DNA of 64,000 bases, taken from the NCBI GenBank assembly GCA_035610365.1, contig CM069435.1, forward strand, positions 88,011,389 to 88,075,388, in the 5' to 3' direction. The number at the start of each line of letters is the position of its first letter. Position 1 is the first letter of the stretch. The stretch is from Aquatica leii (taxonomy: Eukaryota > Arthropoda > Insecta > Coleoptera > Lampyridae). The notes beneath the pieces were generated by a model. The model saw only the letters and a program-made list of their open reading frames with translations. It made no database searches and was not told the origin of the DNA. A program made the position numbers and the translations under genes. Positions 13,601 through 22,889 of this stretch are shown here, piece after piece.

Positions 13601-16600
13601 TGATTTTCGCAATCAGAAGGAAAACGCACTTGTGATAAATTTAATCTGTAATGGCACAAGATACGTTCGACAATTATATAAGTTAATATGATTAAGGAAT
13701 TGTACTCACGATTGTCCAGTCATGCTAATAGCTATTGGCATACCTGAATCGTCCCTTAAATTGCTAAAGGGAAGGAACAAGAAAAATTAGATATACCTAG
13801 ATTGATATCACAAATAATTGGCTGTAATTCAATCACTGAATTTTATGACTCAAGCTTCTAAATGTTTGTCGCCCATAATCGTCTATCACCCAAATACTTC
13901 ACTTGACCCGAAATGACCGAAGAAGTCATTCTAGAATGGACATTATAGAGAAGTATGGGTTTTATTTGGATATGAAAAATAATGTTTTTAAACTTGGTAC
14001 AATGAAGAAACCCTTTCCCATTTCTCAGAAAAGACAACCTATTGTGCCTGGCAATTGGTGTAACTAATTAATGTCTTCAATCGTATATGATTTACTCACA
14101 TAAGAAGTAAAACCAATGCACCTATTAATAACGTGGATGACGACGAATATTTAAAACGAATATTTAAAAATGTAGGTCTCACTGAACGCGAACGTTAGGT
14201 TTCATATAGAAATTCTTCTTAAACTGAGAAGAAATGCTTTTTTTTACTAATTAATATTCATATGTCAAAAAAAAATTGACAGCCAGCATTTTAAATGTAG
14301 CAAGGGATGTTCCGGGACGAAATCCATACAGTACGCAACTTATATCAAAAGATTTTTAACATAACAATTTGTTGACTGATAATAATAATAATAATATATA
14401 TTTCGTGCTAATATACAAAGTATTTACACTCGTCAGTCTAAGTAGGTACTTACAAAATTATATGTTTACAGCTAAGGTACTCATTAAAGCTATAGAATCC
14501 CTTATTTATTAAATATTTTTTTACTGTCGTTTTAAATTGGCTTAATTCTAATTTTTTAGTTTTAAGTGGTAATTCATTGTAGAATTTTATAGATCAGTAG
14601 TTTGGCCCAGTTTGAGTTTTTTTTATTCTTTGAAATTCTGGTCGGAGATGATTACAAGCTCTAGTTTGATGCTTATGTATACTACACTGTTCCGAGAAGT
14701 TACTAATGTGTTTTTTGACAAATATTTCATATTGTATGAAGTATTGTTTACATTCACTTCTGTAGCTGCAGTTTGCTATTATTCTAATTGCTCGTCTTTG
14801 TAATCTGAATATTCGGTGGCAACCTGTAGAGTGACCCCACGCTAGAATTGCGTAGGACATTATCGAGTGGCACAAGGCAAAATATGATGTTCGTAGAACT
14901 TTTGGGGACACACTCGATTGTAAATTTCTGAGTGCGAAAATGTTTTTACTTAGTTTCTTTGATATAAAATCGGTGTGATGAAGCCAGTTTAGTTTACTAT
15001 CGAGGTGCACTCCTAGGAAACATACAGATTCATTCTGGGTGTCTAAGTTACTATGTCTCAGTGTAAACAACATTTTCTTAGTTTTCGCAGTATTTAAGAG
15101 TAGTTTATTATATGAGAACCATTCAAGGGCCTTTGACTGTGCCACGATACATTTGTCTGGAACATTTTCTATGCGTTTATTATATACATTACCAATAACA
15201 GTACGATTTCGAACGGCGATTAAAAAAGAAATACTTACATACGAACGAGTTTAAGTAAGAATTGATTTGGGAAATGGCGTACTTGACTATCAAATGATGC
15301 ATGAAATGATAATAGCCAAAATTACCGGAGAAGTAATTCTAGAATTGATATTATGTATGTGTTTTATTTGGATATGAAAAATGTTTTTAAACTTGGTACA
15401 ATGAAGAAATCCTTTTTCATTTGTCAAAGAAAGCAGCCGTTTTGTAGTGATGAAACGTCTGGATGGAAGTTTTGAAAAGGCTACAATCGGTACGGGTGAA
15501 AAACAAAGAATCTATGTCATCTTAGATTTAGCACTGTAGAAAAAGAAGGCTGCGTTAGGCTAATGTACCTTAGTAGTTCAAATTTTGTGATGCGTGAATA
15601 CCAACAAAGCTGCATCGCCAAAGAAGTGTTCACAACAGCTATTAAAAATACTCATTTTTATGCGCCGAAACTTTCACCATGACGAGCTCATCAAAGTTAA
15701 AATGTTGGTACAGCAATATCTAGATGTATTTGCGCTGGAAAGTGATTTCAACAGAAGGACGGATGTAGTAAAACACAAAAAATCAATACAAAGTGTGATT
15801 GAGCCTTCAAAATAGTTAATGGGCGTCCTTAATGGTATTGGTAAAGAAGAATGCTGGAATAAAGAGATTTTGAATAGGTTAAAGACAACTTAATAAAGTG
15901 ATCAAGAAAGATATACAGTTACTCTTTATCTAGAATTGACGACACTCTAAATACCCTGTTAGGATCTTAGCGGTTCTTTGCGTTGAATTTGCGAAACGAT
16001 TACTGTCATGTAGAATTGGAACTTAAAGAACGTAAGAAAACAGCGTTTTTTGCCGGCTAACACACCACCCGCTGCTACTTTGAACGAACCGCTCGTTTCT
16101 TTTTCTGTGGTTTGGAAGAGAGCACTTGAAATATGTCTTTATAAACAGCGACATTTTTTTGCGTCTATTCCGTAGTTCAATGTGATTTTGTTATTGATGA
16201 CCAGCAACGACAAACTGCTTCCTTCAGACACTATCTTGGAGGTGTGTGGATAGTTCGATTTATTCTTTTTGTTTATTTCTGTTGTTGCCACGCGGCGGTC
16301 TACGTCGGTTTTTTGGTTTTCGTGGCTAGTGGGAAGGTGAGTGCCTAGCCGTGGGTGGCAGCTGCGTTTGATTTTGATACGTAAATTTACCCGTATCCTC
16401 GGTGTGCTAATTAGGATAAATGGAAGAGCGCCAAAACAAGGAAATATTAATTGCAGCTCTCGTTTATATCTGTCGAACAATGAAGGTTAACAAATTTGAA
16501 AACCCAAATATAACAGCAAATAAATGTATTTTAACAACGAGAGAGAGAGAGAAAGAGGTTAAAATAAAAAGATGTAAAACTACACAGATACGAGTAATTG

Positions 16601-19080
16601 AGAGTTCGTTAATAAACAGATAAAAGTATAACTTAATAGGTAAGCGTAGAATAAAACATTGAATCGATGCGAGTCCAGTGATTTTTGCAATCAGAAGCTG
16701 AACGCACGTGATAAATTTAATTAGTAATGATACAGATAAATCTGCATTACGTTCGACAATTACATAAATAGATAATAACGGAATTGTACCCACGATTGTC
16801 CAGTCATGCTAATAGTTATTGGCTTGCCTGAATCGTCTCCTAAACTTGCTATAAGTGAAGGAATTTTATGACTCCGAATGCGTCTAGCTTCCAAATGTTT
16901 GTACTCATAATCGTCTATCATCCAAATACTTCACTTGACCCCAAATTACGCCTGGCAATTGGTGTAAGTAATCAATGTCCCCAATCGTACGCGATTCCCT
17001 TACATATGAAGTAAAACCAATGAATCCATTAATAACGTAGATGAAACCGAATATTTAAAAATGAAGGTCTCGCTGGACGCAAACGTTAGGTTTCATGTAC
17101 AATTGTTTTAACGCTGTGCAAAAATGCTTGTTTTATTAATTAATATTCATATGTTAAAAAAAAGACATTCTAAATCTAGCAAGGGGGGTATTCCGGGACA
17201 AAATTCATACAGTACGACTTCGAACGGCGACTAACAAATAAATACTTACATACGAAAAAGTTTAAGCAAGAACTGATTTGGGAATGGGTTTTGTTTGGAT
17301 ATGAAAAAATGTGTTTTTAAATTTGATACAATGAAAAAACCCTTTTTGATTCATCAGAGTAGACAGCCGTGTTAGTCCCAATTAGCAAAAACGGGACAGA
17401 CCTGGAGAAATGAAATTGTAGTGATGGAACGTCTGGATGAAAATTTTTTGAGAATGCTACAATCGATACGGGTGAAAAACATGGTCCCACTAAGAATCCC
17501 GAATGTCATCTTAGATTTAGCAATGTAGAAAAAGATAGTCGTGGTAGGCCAATGTAAATCTCAAAGTGTTCATAACAGTTATTAAAAATATTCACTTTTA
17601 AGTGCCGAAACTTTCACCATGACAAGCTCATCAAAGATAAAATGTTAATGCAGCAATATCTGACGTGTTTACGCTGGAAGGTGATTCTAAGAGGAGGACT
17701 ATAGTGAAGCACAAAATCAATACAATAGACGCTCGCTTTATTTTCCTTTGGGAAAACGAGAAGCTGTGAATATAATAAAGAATGTGTGATTGAGTCTTTA
17801 AACAGTTAATGGGCGTATCTAATGGTTTGGTAAAAAAGGATGACATATTAACGAGATTTTACATAGATTACACACAACTAAATAAAGTTACCAAGAAGGA
17901 CGTACAGTTATTTTTTATCCAGAATAGATGACATTTGCAATACCCTGTTGTTAATGTAGAATAGGAACTTGAGAAAACAGCGTTTACGACGTGCTTAGTT
18001 GATCTGGACGATGTGATTGTGGTTGAAATGTCGTTTGATGATTAGGGCAACCTGATGAAAGTGTTCTAACAACTTCATGGAGCAACTTTCAAGTTTAACT
18101 CAAAAAGGTGCCATGTGTTTAAGAAGACTATCTCCGAACAAGATTTGAACAGTGCAATCATGACCAACACCAATAGAGAAGTATCAGGTTTGATGTGTTT
18201 TGGATTACGGACCTACTATCGCTTTTCAATGATTAAAACAGATTGTAGTCACTGCACTGATTTTACGTTATTCAAGGGAAAGAAGTGCAATGCTTTCAAA
18301 TATTTGCATGATCGGAAATTTTTGCAAGGGCAAAAAGTTTATTGAGCAAAAACAGACGTACTTATCTTTCTGGTTGTTGATATTCTTGAAAGTTTCAACC
18401 ACTAACTTTAGGAAATAAAAATGAAAATGTCGTGTAGGTTTGCGGGTTTTTTTTTCATGGGTCCGAACCAATTAGACCAAAGGTTAGACAAACGATAAAA
18501 TGCTTAAAATTTTAGCGTAGTGTGGTAAGTCTATTGTAACGTACGATTCTCGGTACATACATAAAAACAACGGTAGGGTAGAGAGACTTATGGGACAGTA
18601 TATGCGTATATGCCTTAGCTTACAACTCAGGTTAAACCATTTGCTATGCTAGAATATGTTCATGGGTACCAATTGAGAGAATAGCAAAAAGCGGGTTGTC
18701 AAGCACTAGTGGGACTGTACACTGTTACAGTTTTTACTTAACTTATAACCATACAATTAGGTTATGTTTTTGAAACGCCGCGGTTAGTAACACAACTCTG
18801 ATTGGCTATAATGAAAAAAAGGGTGCGACTTAAAACGGTAGTAGATGACCAATTAAAAAATAGTTGAATCATGTTTTAAAGCGCGCCTTTTTTTATCATA
18901 ACCAGAGAAGCGTTTTTTGGTTGTAGGATTTCGGTGTTGTATTAAGAAACTTATTTTTACTTAACTATCTTTTTTGCAGGTAAAAATGGTTCCGGTGCAA
19001 CCGAAACAAAACATTGGCAAGACATGATCACAAAACCGCGACAGACCATCGTGCAATGGCACCGTCTAAAACCGGAATAA
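1651..19080 (+). CDS. Syt7: Synaptotagmin 7, C-terminal part (both C2 domains)
   Basis: This is a calcium sensor of slow exocytosis and membrane repair; the N-terminal membrane anchor must lie upstream of the window. Exons: 1651-1791, 11181-11438, 11489-11657, 11714-11926 and 18980-19080, all with GT/AG junctions and continuous frame. Exon 1 ends in the start of C2A ([11 protein letters not shown]). Exon 2 carries C2A calcium-loop aspartates ([10 protein letters not shown] and [10 protein letters not shown]). Exon 3 bridges to C2B. Exon 4 has the C2B loops ([15 protein letters not shown]). The last exon ends in WHRLKPE, the usual Syt7 terminus, with TAA at 19078-19080. I recognised the protein from strong conservation with fly and vertebrate Syt7. 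Introns of 50 and 56 bp contrast with introns of 9.4 and 7.1 kb, which are full of transposon debris and H1 copies. An in-frame ATG at 1651 directly follows the acceptor and is probably an internal Met. Confidence 0.93.
1792..4930. other. Syt7 intron, left part, no recognised gene
   Basis: This is intronic AT-rich sequence. The open frames are short and look like chance. A weak direct repeat at 4045-4084 and 4347-4395 ('gaacgttgtaa.ttaatttt') is the only structure I noted. Around 4780-4900 there is a short acidic, coding-like frame with stops that could be retroelement debris, but I could not assign it. Confidence 0.5.
4045..4395 (+). repeat. Imperfect direct repeat pair
   Basis: Two about 45-bp blocks, 4040-4084 and 4347-4395, share 'gagaacgttgtaa', then 'ttaatttt' and 'taattt', about 310 bp apart in the same orientation. 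They may be the edges of a duplicated segment. There is no coding content. Confidence 0.35.
4931..5208 (-). pseudogene. Macrodomain (OARD1/TARG1-like ADP-ribose hydrolase) relic 1
   Basis: On the minus strand the conserved C-terminal macrodomain block is readable: [21 protein letters not shown], then a stop and an ETSVQVW-like strand. This matches the GCGLD...W..V..M..EVF signature of O-acetyl-ADP-ribose deacetylase 1 homologs. Upstream, the part matching the FYLVTK...PTYENL region is frameshifted. The same order, more readable, occurs in relic 2 (21300-21605, opposite strand). The mariner-like element at 5210-6725 starts right at the 5' edge of the recognisable part. The N-terminal half is missing. 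Calling it a pseudogene is safe; whether it is a retrocopy, a segmental copy or transposon cargo cannot be told from here. Confidence 0.6.
5210..5360 (+). repeat. Left terminal inverted repeat of DD41D element
   Basis: About 150 bp matching, in inverse, 6571-6725. Shared blocks include the outer CAGGGTGTCCCACGAGG, 'tactgaaatggtatgtt', 'aattcgccatagttacac' and 'cacattttttgaaaatta'. Small insertions and deletions separate the blocks. Confidence 0.88.
5457..6511 (+). pseudogene. DD41D mariner-like transposase, frameshifted near the C terminus
   Basis: The reading frame from ATG 5457 is open to 6377 (306 codons). It has an N-terminal helix-turn-helix region, the first catalytic Asp in ILFSDAAPF, the second in QHDGAPPHF, and a third Asp in [11 protein letters not shown] exactly 41 residues after the second. 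After DFYL the usual WG is absent (about 6 bases lost). Within about 6335-6375 the frame shifts, so the tail ([14 protein letters not shown] ... GGHFEHLM) continues in another frame and stops at 6511. The family is usually about 340-350 aa, so the joined length would be normal. The catalytic residues are all present, but the frame is broken, so this copy should not make a full protein. It resembles the rosa/Visitor-type DD41D group; this is assigned from spacing only. Confidence 0.85.
6571..6725 (-). repeat. Right terminal inverted repeat of DD41D element
   Basis: Inverse partner of 5210-5360. It carries about 12 extra bases near 6665-6680 compared with the left arm and ends at the TA duplication. 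Confidence 0.87.
7080..7190 (-). repeat. Possible tRNA-derived SINE head
   Basis: On the minus strand a box B-like 'ggttcaaatct' (7113-7123) lies about 35-45 bp after an A-box-like 'tagtaatgtaatgggtaaaacc' (7157-7180), the spacing of an internal Pol III promoter. It does not fold as an intact tRNA by eye. No terminal A-tail or target duplication was found. Confidence 0.35.
7630..9645 (+). pseudogene. Histone H1 pseudogene 1, interrupted by a 1.3 kb insertion
   Basis: ATG 7630 opens [16 protein letters not shown] and runs into the H1 globular domain ([19 protein letters not shown]). A CAG-to-TAG change makes a stop near 7782, a frameshift follows near 7875-7890, and at about 7935 the H1 sequence breaks off. 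It resumes at about 9267 with the Lys/Ala/Ser-rich tail ([22 protein letters not shown]) and ends in KKK plus TGA at 9643-9645. The 5' flank (about 7520-7629) and the 3' flank resemble those of the gene at 32386-33217, so this was a DNA-level copy including promoter sequence, not a retrocopy. Compared with that gene the N-terminal tail lacks the about 30-residue Ser/Ala/Lys-rich block before SSAKKK. GC content is high against the AT-rich intron. Confidence 0.85.
7935..9266. mobile_element. Unclassified 1.3 kb insertion in H1 pseudogene 1
   Basis: Comparison with the H1 copy at 32386-33217 shows contiguous H1 coding sequence there and about 1.33 kb of foreign AT-rich DNA here. The edges are approximate and no target duplication is clear. 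Inside are a repeated 'ggtattaatt..attgcctccg' motif (about 8733 and 8812) and a short peptide frame at 9136 ([19 protein letters not shown], then stop after a few residues) that could be the start of a retroelement gag. No transposase or reverse transcriptase is visible. Confidence 0.55.
9646..11180. other. Syt7 intron, right part, no recognised gene
   Basis: AT-rich intronic DNA. It begins with a short stretch matching the downstream flank of H1 (to about 9760, containing AATAAA-like motifs). Overlapping antisense frames at 10450-10770 look like chance. The acceptor for Syt7 exon 2 is the pyrimidine/AG at 11171-11180. Confidence 0.6.
11927..12850. other. Syt7 last intron, left part
   Basis: AT-rich, no gene recognised. 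A short frame at 12400-12636 has no recognisable motif. Confidence 0.5.
12850..13220 (-). pseudogene. Histone H1 pseudogene 2 (fragment)
   Basis: Reading the minus strand, [20 protein letters not shown] followed by SFKVAAGG aligns with the H1 globular domain ([23 protein letters not shown] ... SFKIAAGG). Upstream of it (about 13080-13130) the nucleotide stretch for NHPRTSEMV is recognisable but out of frame, and further 5' the N-terminal tail is still faintly readable to about 13220. Much of the basic C-terminal tail is gone or unrecognisable. It belongs to tandem unit A. Confidence 0.7.
14336..15197 (-). mobile_element. 5'-truncated LINE insertion flanked by 8-bp target duplication
   Basis: ACAGTACG occurs at 14328-14335 and again at 15198-15205. 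Unit B has a single ACAGTACG at the same place (17209-17216) with no insert, proving insertion after the tandem duplication or gene-conversion-free survival of the empty site. The insert is 862 bp, carries reverse-transcriptase coding sequence on the minus strand and has a (TTA)n stretch near its 3' end at about 14381-14396. Confidence 0.85.
14594..15145 (-). pseudogene. Non-LTR reverse transcriptase, C-terminal part
   Basis: A 183-codon frame reads [19 protein letters not shown], then [28 protein letters not shown], and a C-terminal [15 protein letters not shown]. These are the palm/thumb and post-RT signatures of jockey/CR1-like LINEs (N.L.LN..KT..., FLGV.LD..L.W, LQ.RA.R.I). The catalytic FADD box lies upstream and is absent through 5' truncation. 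The frame is open and ends at 14594. It cannot be active alone. The clade (jockey versus CR1/L2) is not resolved. Confidence 0.8.
15594..16045 (+). pseudogene. Ty3/gypsy pol remnant A
   Basis: The frame 15594-15815 contains [20 protein letters not shown] ... DVVKHK, the linker before the gypsy reverse transcriptase, then VIEPSK. The downstream nucleotides still encode, with frameshifts, K.T..SDQE and a ...[24 protein letters not shown] region corresponding to FS.LDL.SGY.Q.....KTAF. It breaks exactly after KTA where unit B's H1 remnant begins. Compared with remnant B it lacks the INT.DAR ... GKREAV stretch. Confidence 0.7.
16046..16380 (-). pseudogene. Histone H1 pseudogene 3 (fragment)
   Basis: The nucleotide match to H1 runs from the SFKIAAGG region (about 16060-16100) through [18 protein letters not shown] (about 16200-16260) to the N-terminal tail. 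Frameshifts and stops abound. It is truncated at the left by the gypsy junction. Confidence 0.7.
16046..17985 (+). repeat. Tandem duplication, unit B (carries the LINE-free empty site)
   Basis: Second copy of the unit described at 12915-16045, without the LINE and with several other deletions (about 1.94 kb). Its H1 remnant starts abruptly at the junction, whereas the H1 remnant of unit A continues leftward. This suggests the duplication breakpoints were in H1 and in gypsy pol. A short shared 'gaaaac...gttt' at both breakpoints may be microhomology. Confidence 0.75.
17560..18345 (+). pseudogene. Ty3/gypsy pol remnant B
   Basis: In broken frames the order of a gypsy reverse transcriptase is readable: KHKINT.DAR ... 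[28 protein letters not shown] (canonical FCVDYRKLN.VT.KD), [15 protein letters not shown] (the YLDD box with Y changed to D), then [13 protein letters not shown] and [15 protein letters not shown] (canonical EVRSFLGL..YYRRF). Stops interrupt nearly every block. About 80 codons between KTAF and the DD box are deleted. No LTRs, integrase or env are seen. Confidence 0.75.
18797..18913. repeat. Short inverted repeat (hairpin, MITE-like)
   Basis: 18797-18838 and 18872-18913 are near reverse complements (ctctg..ggctataatgaaaaaa against tttttttatcataaccagag), about 40-bp arms around a 33-bp spacer, just upstream of the last Syt7 exon's acceptor. Confidence 0.6.
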
Positions 19081-20429
19081 ACTCACGATTCTAAAAAGGA
19101 TCTCGAAGGGGTTACGCGCACACTTTCAGTTGACCACAAATTGCAACCTCCCCCTCTAGCCTAGATGGCGCTGAAATACTAATAACCGCAATTTTTTATG
19201 TAGACATCTAGCGAGTAGTTAAAGTACGCGGCGATAACCAGCGTCATCTCTGCGTTTTCAGAAACAACCACCCGCTTAATTTGACGTACAAAAGCATTTA
19301 CGACAATAATTTTTTTACCAATTTGCAAAAAAGTTTGTTTTAATTTATCAACGAAGTTATTGGCAACTGTCGGTTTAAATTTTAAGCAATGGCACTATAC
19401 CCGTTGTTGCACATCCCCAAAGATCCTCGTTTTCTCCTCCCCCATATTACAAAAGTGTGTTAATGTCTAAAACTTAAAAAATATGTAAGCACTAAAACCA
19501 AAAAGTATTTTTTGTGATACCTTTATTGTTATAACTGTGAATAGTAAGCGTAAGAGTACCATAGTTTGTAAGTATTTATCAACAAAAAAATCTATCAGCT
19601 GTGCGTAGCGAATTTTCTAATTTTGGCAATACAAAATTAAAAAACTCGCTGCGTTCATGTATTATACGTAAGAAAAAAACTAAATGTTCAAAATGTAACC
19701 AAGGAACGCTTTTACATTTAGACTTTTAGAATTTTTTTAGAGGGCGTTACATGTGATGAAGCTATTTTCGAAATTGTTGATGTTAATTTAAAGTGTGTTA
19801 ACGTGACATCTAATGTTGCAGCAAATTTTTGTGTAACTTTAGCACAATTAAAACAAAGGCATGAGTGTCTGTATTATTAAATAATAATAATAACGATAAT
19901 ATTTTCTGTAGTGCCTGATTGAAACGTATCGTTAAAAAATAACGCATAATCACTGTTACTTTTTTACGTTAGTAAGAGCTGCAGCAATTTGTTTTTACTA
20001 AATGTGACAAACCGCTTTGCTATGACGTTTTCTTTGTTTTATAATATTTTAATGAAGGAGGTTTATATAACACTGTTTTCTCTTTCTATCTCTATATTGA
20101 TTAGATCTTCGGTAAGACTTTTACATAGCGCGTTGCTGAAGCATTTATGTTTATGTGGTGTTTGGTGTAACACGTTTCTAAATGTTACTTATTAAAAGAA
20201 CTTAAATGTAAATATATGTTAGATTAGTTATGTGAAGTTTATGACATTGTAGTGGAGCAATTGACAAATAATATTTATTTATTTCAAAAAAAAAATGTGT
20301 TTGTTTTTTTACGAAAAAATGGAGGTTTACTTACTTATCTATCGTTGAAGTCTCCGCGTCTGACGTCAAAATTCACTTTGACGTAATTATAAAAATATAC
20401 TTAGTTTGTTAAGAATGGTCTTAATTTTT
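19081..20429. other. Syt7 3' UTR and intergenic sequence
   Basis: No further coding sequence. The Syt7 3' UTR must begin here, but I could not pick its polyadenylation site. Small open frames (for example 19989-20195) lack recognisable motifs. Confidence 0.5.
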
Positions 20430-20745
20430 GGGTTTATAATCTATAATGTGCAGATACGACAACGTCGTAAATCGAAATTTACGTCCCGAAACCTATCTAA
20501 TGGCACACTTGAGATTTTAGGCGACTGAAATTTAGTAATCAATTACGGCATCAGAATTTTAATTACAGCGTTAGATTTCCCAGTCAATTTGCTATATTGC
20601 CTATTAAATTTGAATCCGTAATCTATAAGTGTAACACTTTAAACTTTAGGTCCACATAATTTGGTAATTAATTATTGCATTAAAATTCTAATTGCAGAGT
20701 TAGATTTCAATTAAAATAGTTAATTTTGAACTGATAATCTATAAA
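20430..20745 (+). repeat. Degenerate tandem repeat ending in TAATCTATAA
   Basis: Units ending at about 20445, 20630 and 20745 each close with 'taatctataa'. Units 2 and 3 also share 'ttagtaatcaattac.gcat' and 'aattacagcgttagattt'-type blocks. The period is about 115-185 bp with indels. No function is apparent. Confidence 0.55.
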
Positions 20746-21189
20746 ACGTACTACTATACCCGCTATACCCTAGCTCGATATACAGTCGCAGTTGAGAAAC
20801 CTACCGAATGGTTCATAGAGTTTAGACTATTGAAATCCTTGTTGTTAAGCCTCACCAAACTACTGCATGTTAATGCGCAGTTGCTGGTAAGTTGGCTTCC
20901 AGCGCTTGGGTCTTGTCGGGTTTTCAATGACGTCGAGGTTACAATATTTCAAAAAAGCGCTCAATGTGAGTAATTTTTTGTTTCCAACATTACTATTTAC
21001 TTGAAGTAACTCATAGTTTCTTTATACTCACGCGGAAACAAGAGCTTACATAAAAAGTTAATATTTACAACTTGTTAGACAGTCAGACAATTCTAAATAC
21101 ATTTTCAAGCTACTAATGCATAAAGACAGGGTTTCTAGACCTAATGGCTTATTCAAGAGAAATTCTATTGTGTGTTATAAAGCATTAAA

Positions 21190-21880
21190 AAAACTTTGAG
21201 ACAACCGAAGGAAGCTGTCAGTTTTTGGAATTGAATAGCAAGAAGACTTTGTCGGTTTAAATAAATTAATTGTTTAACGCGTGTGTTAAGATAAGTAAAT
21301 ATAACTAAGAAGACAGCAACCAGCGGTCAGAAAAGTTTTTAAGCTACGTGATGACCAACGCTTTATTTTCTATCTGGTCACAAATAAGTACTTACGTGCA
21401 ATACCGGTATACGAGAATCTTTGGCGAGCATTATGGAATCTTAAAAACTAAATTGAGTTTAACAATATAAAGAAATTGGCAGTGCCCAAGCTTGGTTGTG
21501 GCTTAGATTAACTGGATTGGAGAAAGGTTTGAAATATGCTGGAGGTGGTCTTCCGAGGAACAACCGTTCAAGTGTTGGTCTCCAACTAGAATATCGGGTC
21601 AAGAAAAGTCCATTGACTGCTGCTTTTAATATCCATCTAGTTTCTGGCTCTGGGACAGAACAGTCTTAAGAAAGGGGAAGTGAAACGTTTTCGAAGTAAT
21701 CGTCAACTTCTAGACAATAACCGAAGGATGTGGAAAATTCTCTACACATAACAGAAAGATATAAAAGGTATTCAAAGGAAGCTGAGGTCAGTATTTCGAA
21801 TTGAATCGCAAGAAGACTTTATCGGTTTAAATAAATCAAGGTTTAACAGGAGTGCTTAGATAAATATAACGTGCTTTTAA
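21190..21880 (+). repeat. Direct repeats bracketing macrodomain relic 2
   Basis: About 90 bp at 21190-21290 recur at about 21770-21880, sharing 'gcaagaagactt' followed by 'tcggtttaaataaat', in the same orientation. They bracket the macrodomain relic, like short LTRs or a duplicated exon flank. Confidence 0.55.
21300..21605 (+). pseudogene. Macrodomain (OARD1/TARG1-like ADP-ribose hydrolase) relic 2
   Basis: One frame reads RKVFKLRDDQRFIFYLVTNK, then P.YENLWRALWNLKN, a stop, IKKLAVPKLGCGLD, a stop, LDWRKV, a stop, and NMLEVVFRGTTVQVLVSN. This follows the OARD1 C-terminal half block by block (V.KRD.R.IYYLVTK ... PTYENL ... GCGLD.L.W..V..M..EVF...I.V). There are three in-frame stops, and the N-terminal half with the substrate loop is absent. 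It is a paralog of relic 1 at 4931-5208 on the other strand. It cannot encode an active enzyme. Confidence 0.7.
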
Positions 21881-22889
21881 CATAATCAAATACCAGTTTA
21901 GATAAACAGAAGTTATCCAGGGACATTATCTTTCGAGTGATACTGATATATAAATTAATGTGTTTTTCTTAAATACCGTTGCATTTTATTAGTGTTAGAA
22001 TGGTTGTCAGTTAAAAGTAATTATAATAAACTGTGTAGTTTATAAATAAATTAATTTTTATAATTCGTAACATTATTATCAATTTTTAGCGTCGCGACAT
22101 CCGGCGCACTTTGTCAAAGATGTAACACTCTGTTGTATAGAATCTTACACGTCAGCAAAGAGATCCTGTCGTGATAATAAGACAACACGTCGACTAGAAC
22201 TTTAACTTTAGTTAACTAAATAGCATTTCAATATTATTAAACTTTGCAGCTTATCTTAGCATGATAATGACACAATTTATGGTGAGGACTCAAATATTTA
22301 CTATAAAGTATTATCAATATGTTTTTCGGCGACGCGACACGATTATATTTATGTAAGCGTTGTGTTGAAACATCTTATCTAAAGTCAATGTATTTATCTT
22401 AAGTAGTTATAATAAAATGTTTATAACTTTGATATGCAAGAAAGTGCAACATTTTATTATATGTAGTTATTTTATAGATACTTGATTTTGTTTTAATTGA
22501 TCAAAGTAAATCGTGCAACCATGTTTATCACGACTGATATTTATTGGCAGCTTAGCACACTTTTCCGCATATTTCAAATCAAAACATTTTTTATCAGTGT
22601 TTTGTATTTATGTACATTTTCTCTAAATAAATTTATATAAAAATAAACGTATGTTTTACGTATAGATAAACGTTTGTAGGTTTTTACAAAAAAAAATCTT
22701 CAAACAATAAATTGGGTGCGAAGTCTAATCTTATTATGTCGTTGGCCGTGCCTGGTCTATTTCTATCAAGTTTATAGTTACATCGCCATTTGCATTACGC
22801 AGTTGACGTTTTGACTTTGCGCAAGGTCGATTAGGTTATTGCCGGTTTCCATCCACATTTTGTTTAATTTCTTAAAAAAAAACTTAAAA

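Larger units (their letters stand above)
12915..16045 (+). repeat. Tandem duplication, unit A (H1 remnant + spacer + gypsy pol remnant + LINE insertion)
   Basis: Unit A and unit B (16046-17985) share the same order in direct orientation: minus-strand H1 remnant, about 1 kb spacer, plus-strand Ty3/gypsy pol remnant. Landmark pairs include 'ctacacagatacgagtaatt' (13430, 16580), 'cacgattgtccagtcatgct' (13708, 16791) and 'aaatacttcacttgac' (13892, 16924). Unit A is longer mainly because of the LINE fragment at 14336-15197. The junction at about 16045 joins gypsy pol directly to H1. Confidence 0.8.

Noticed and set aside
20361-20368. TGACGTCA, a perfect CRE/ATF site
   Set aside because: A single 8-mer in intergenic DNA about 2.5 kb from Mdh2; expected about once by chance in such a window.
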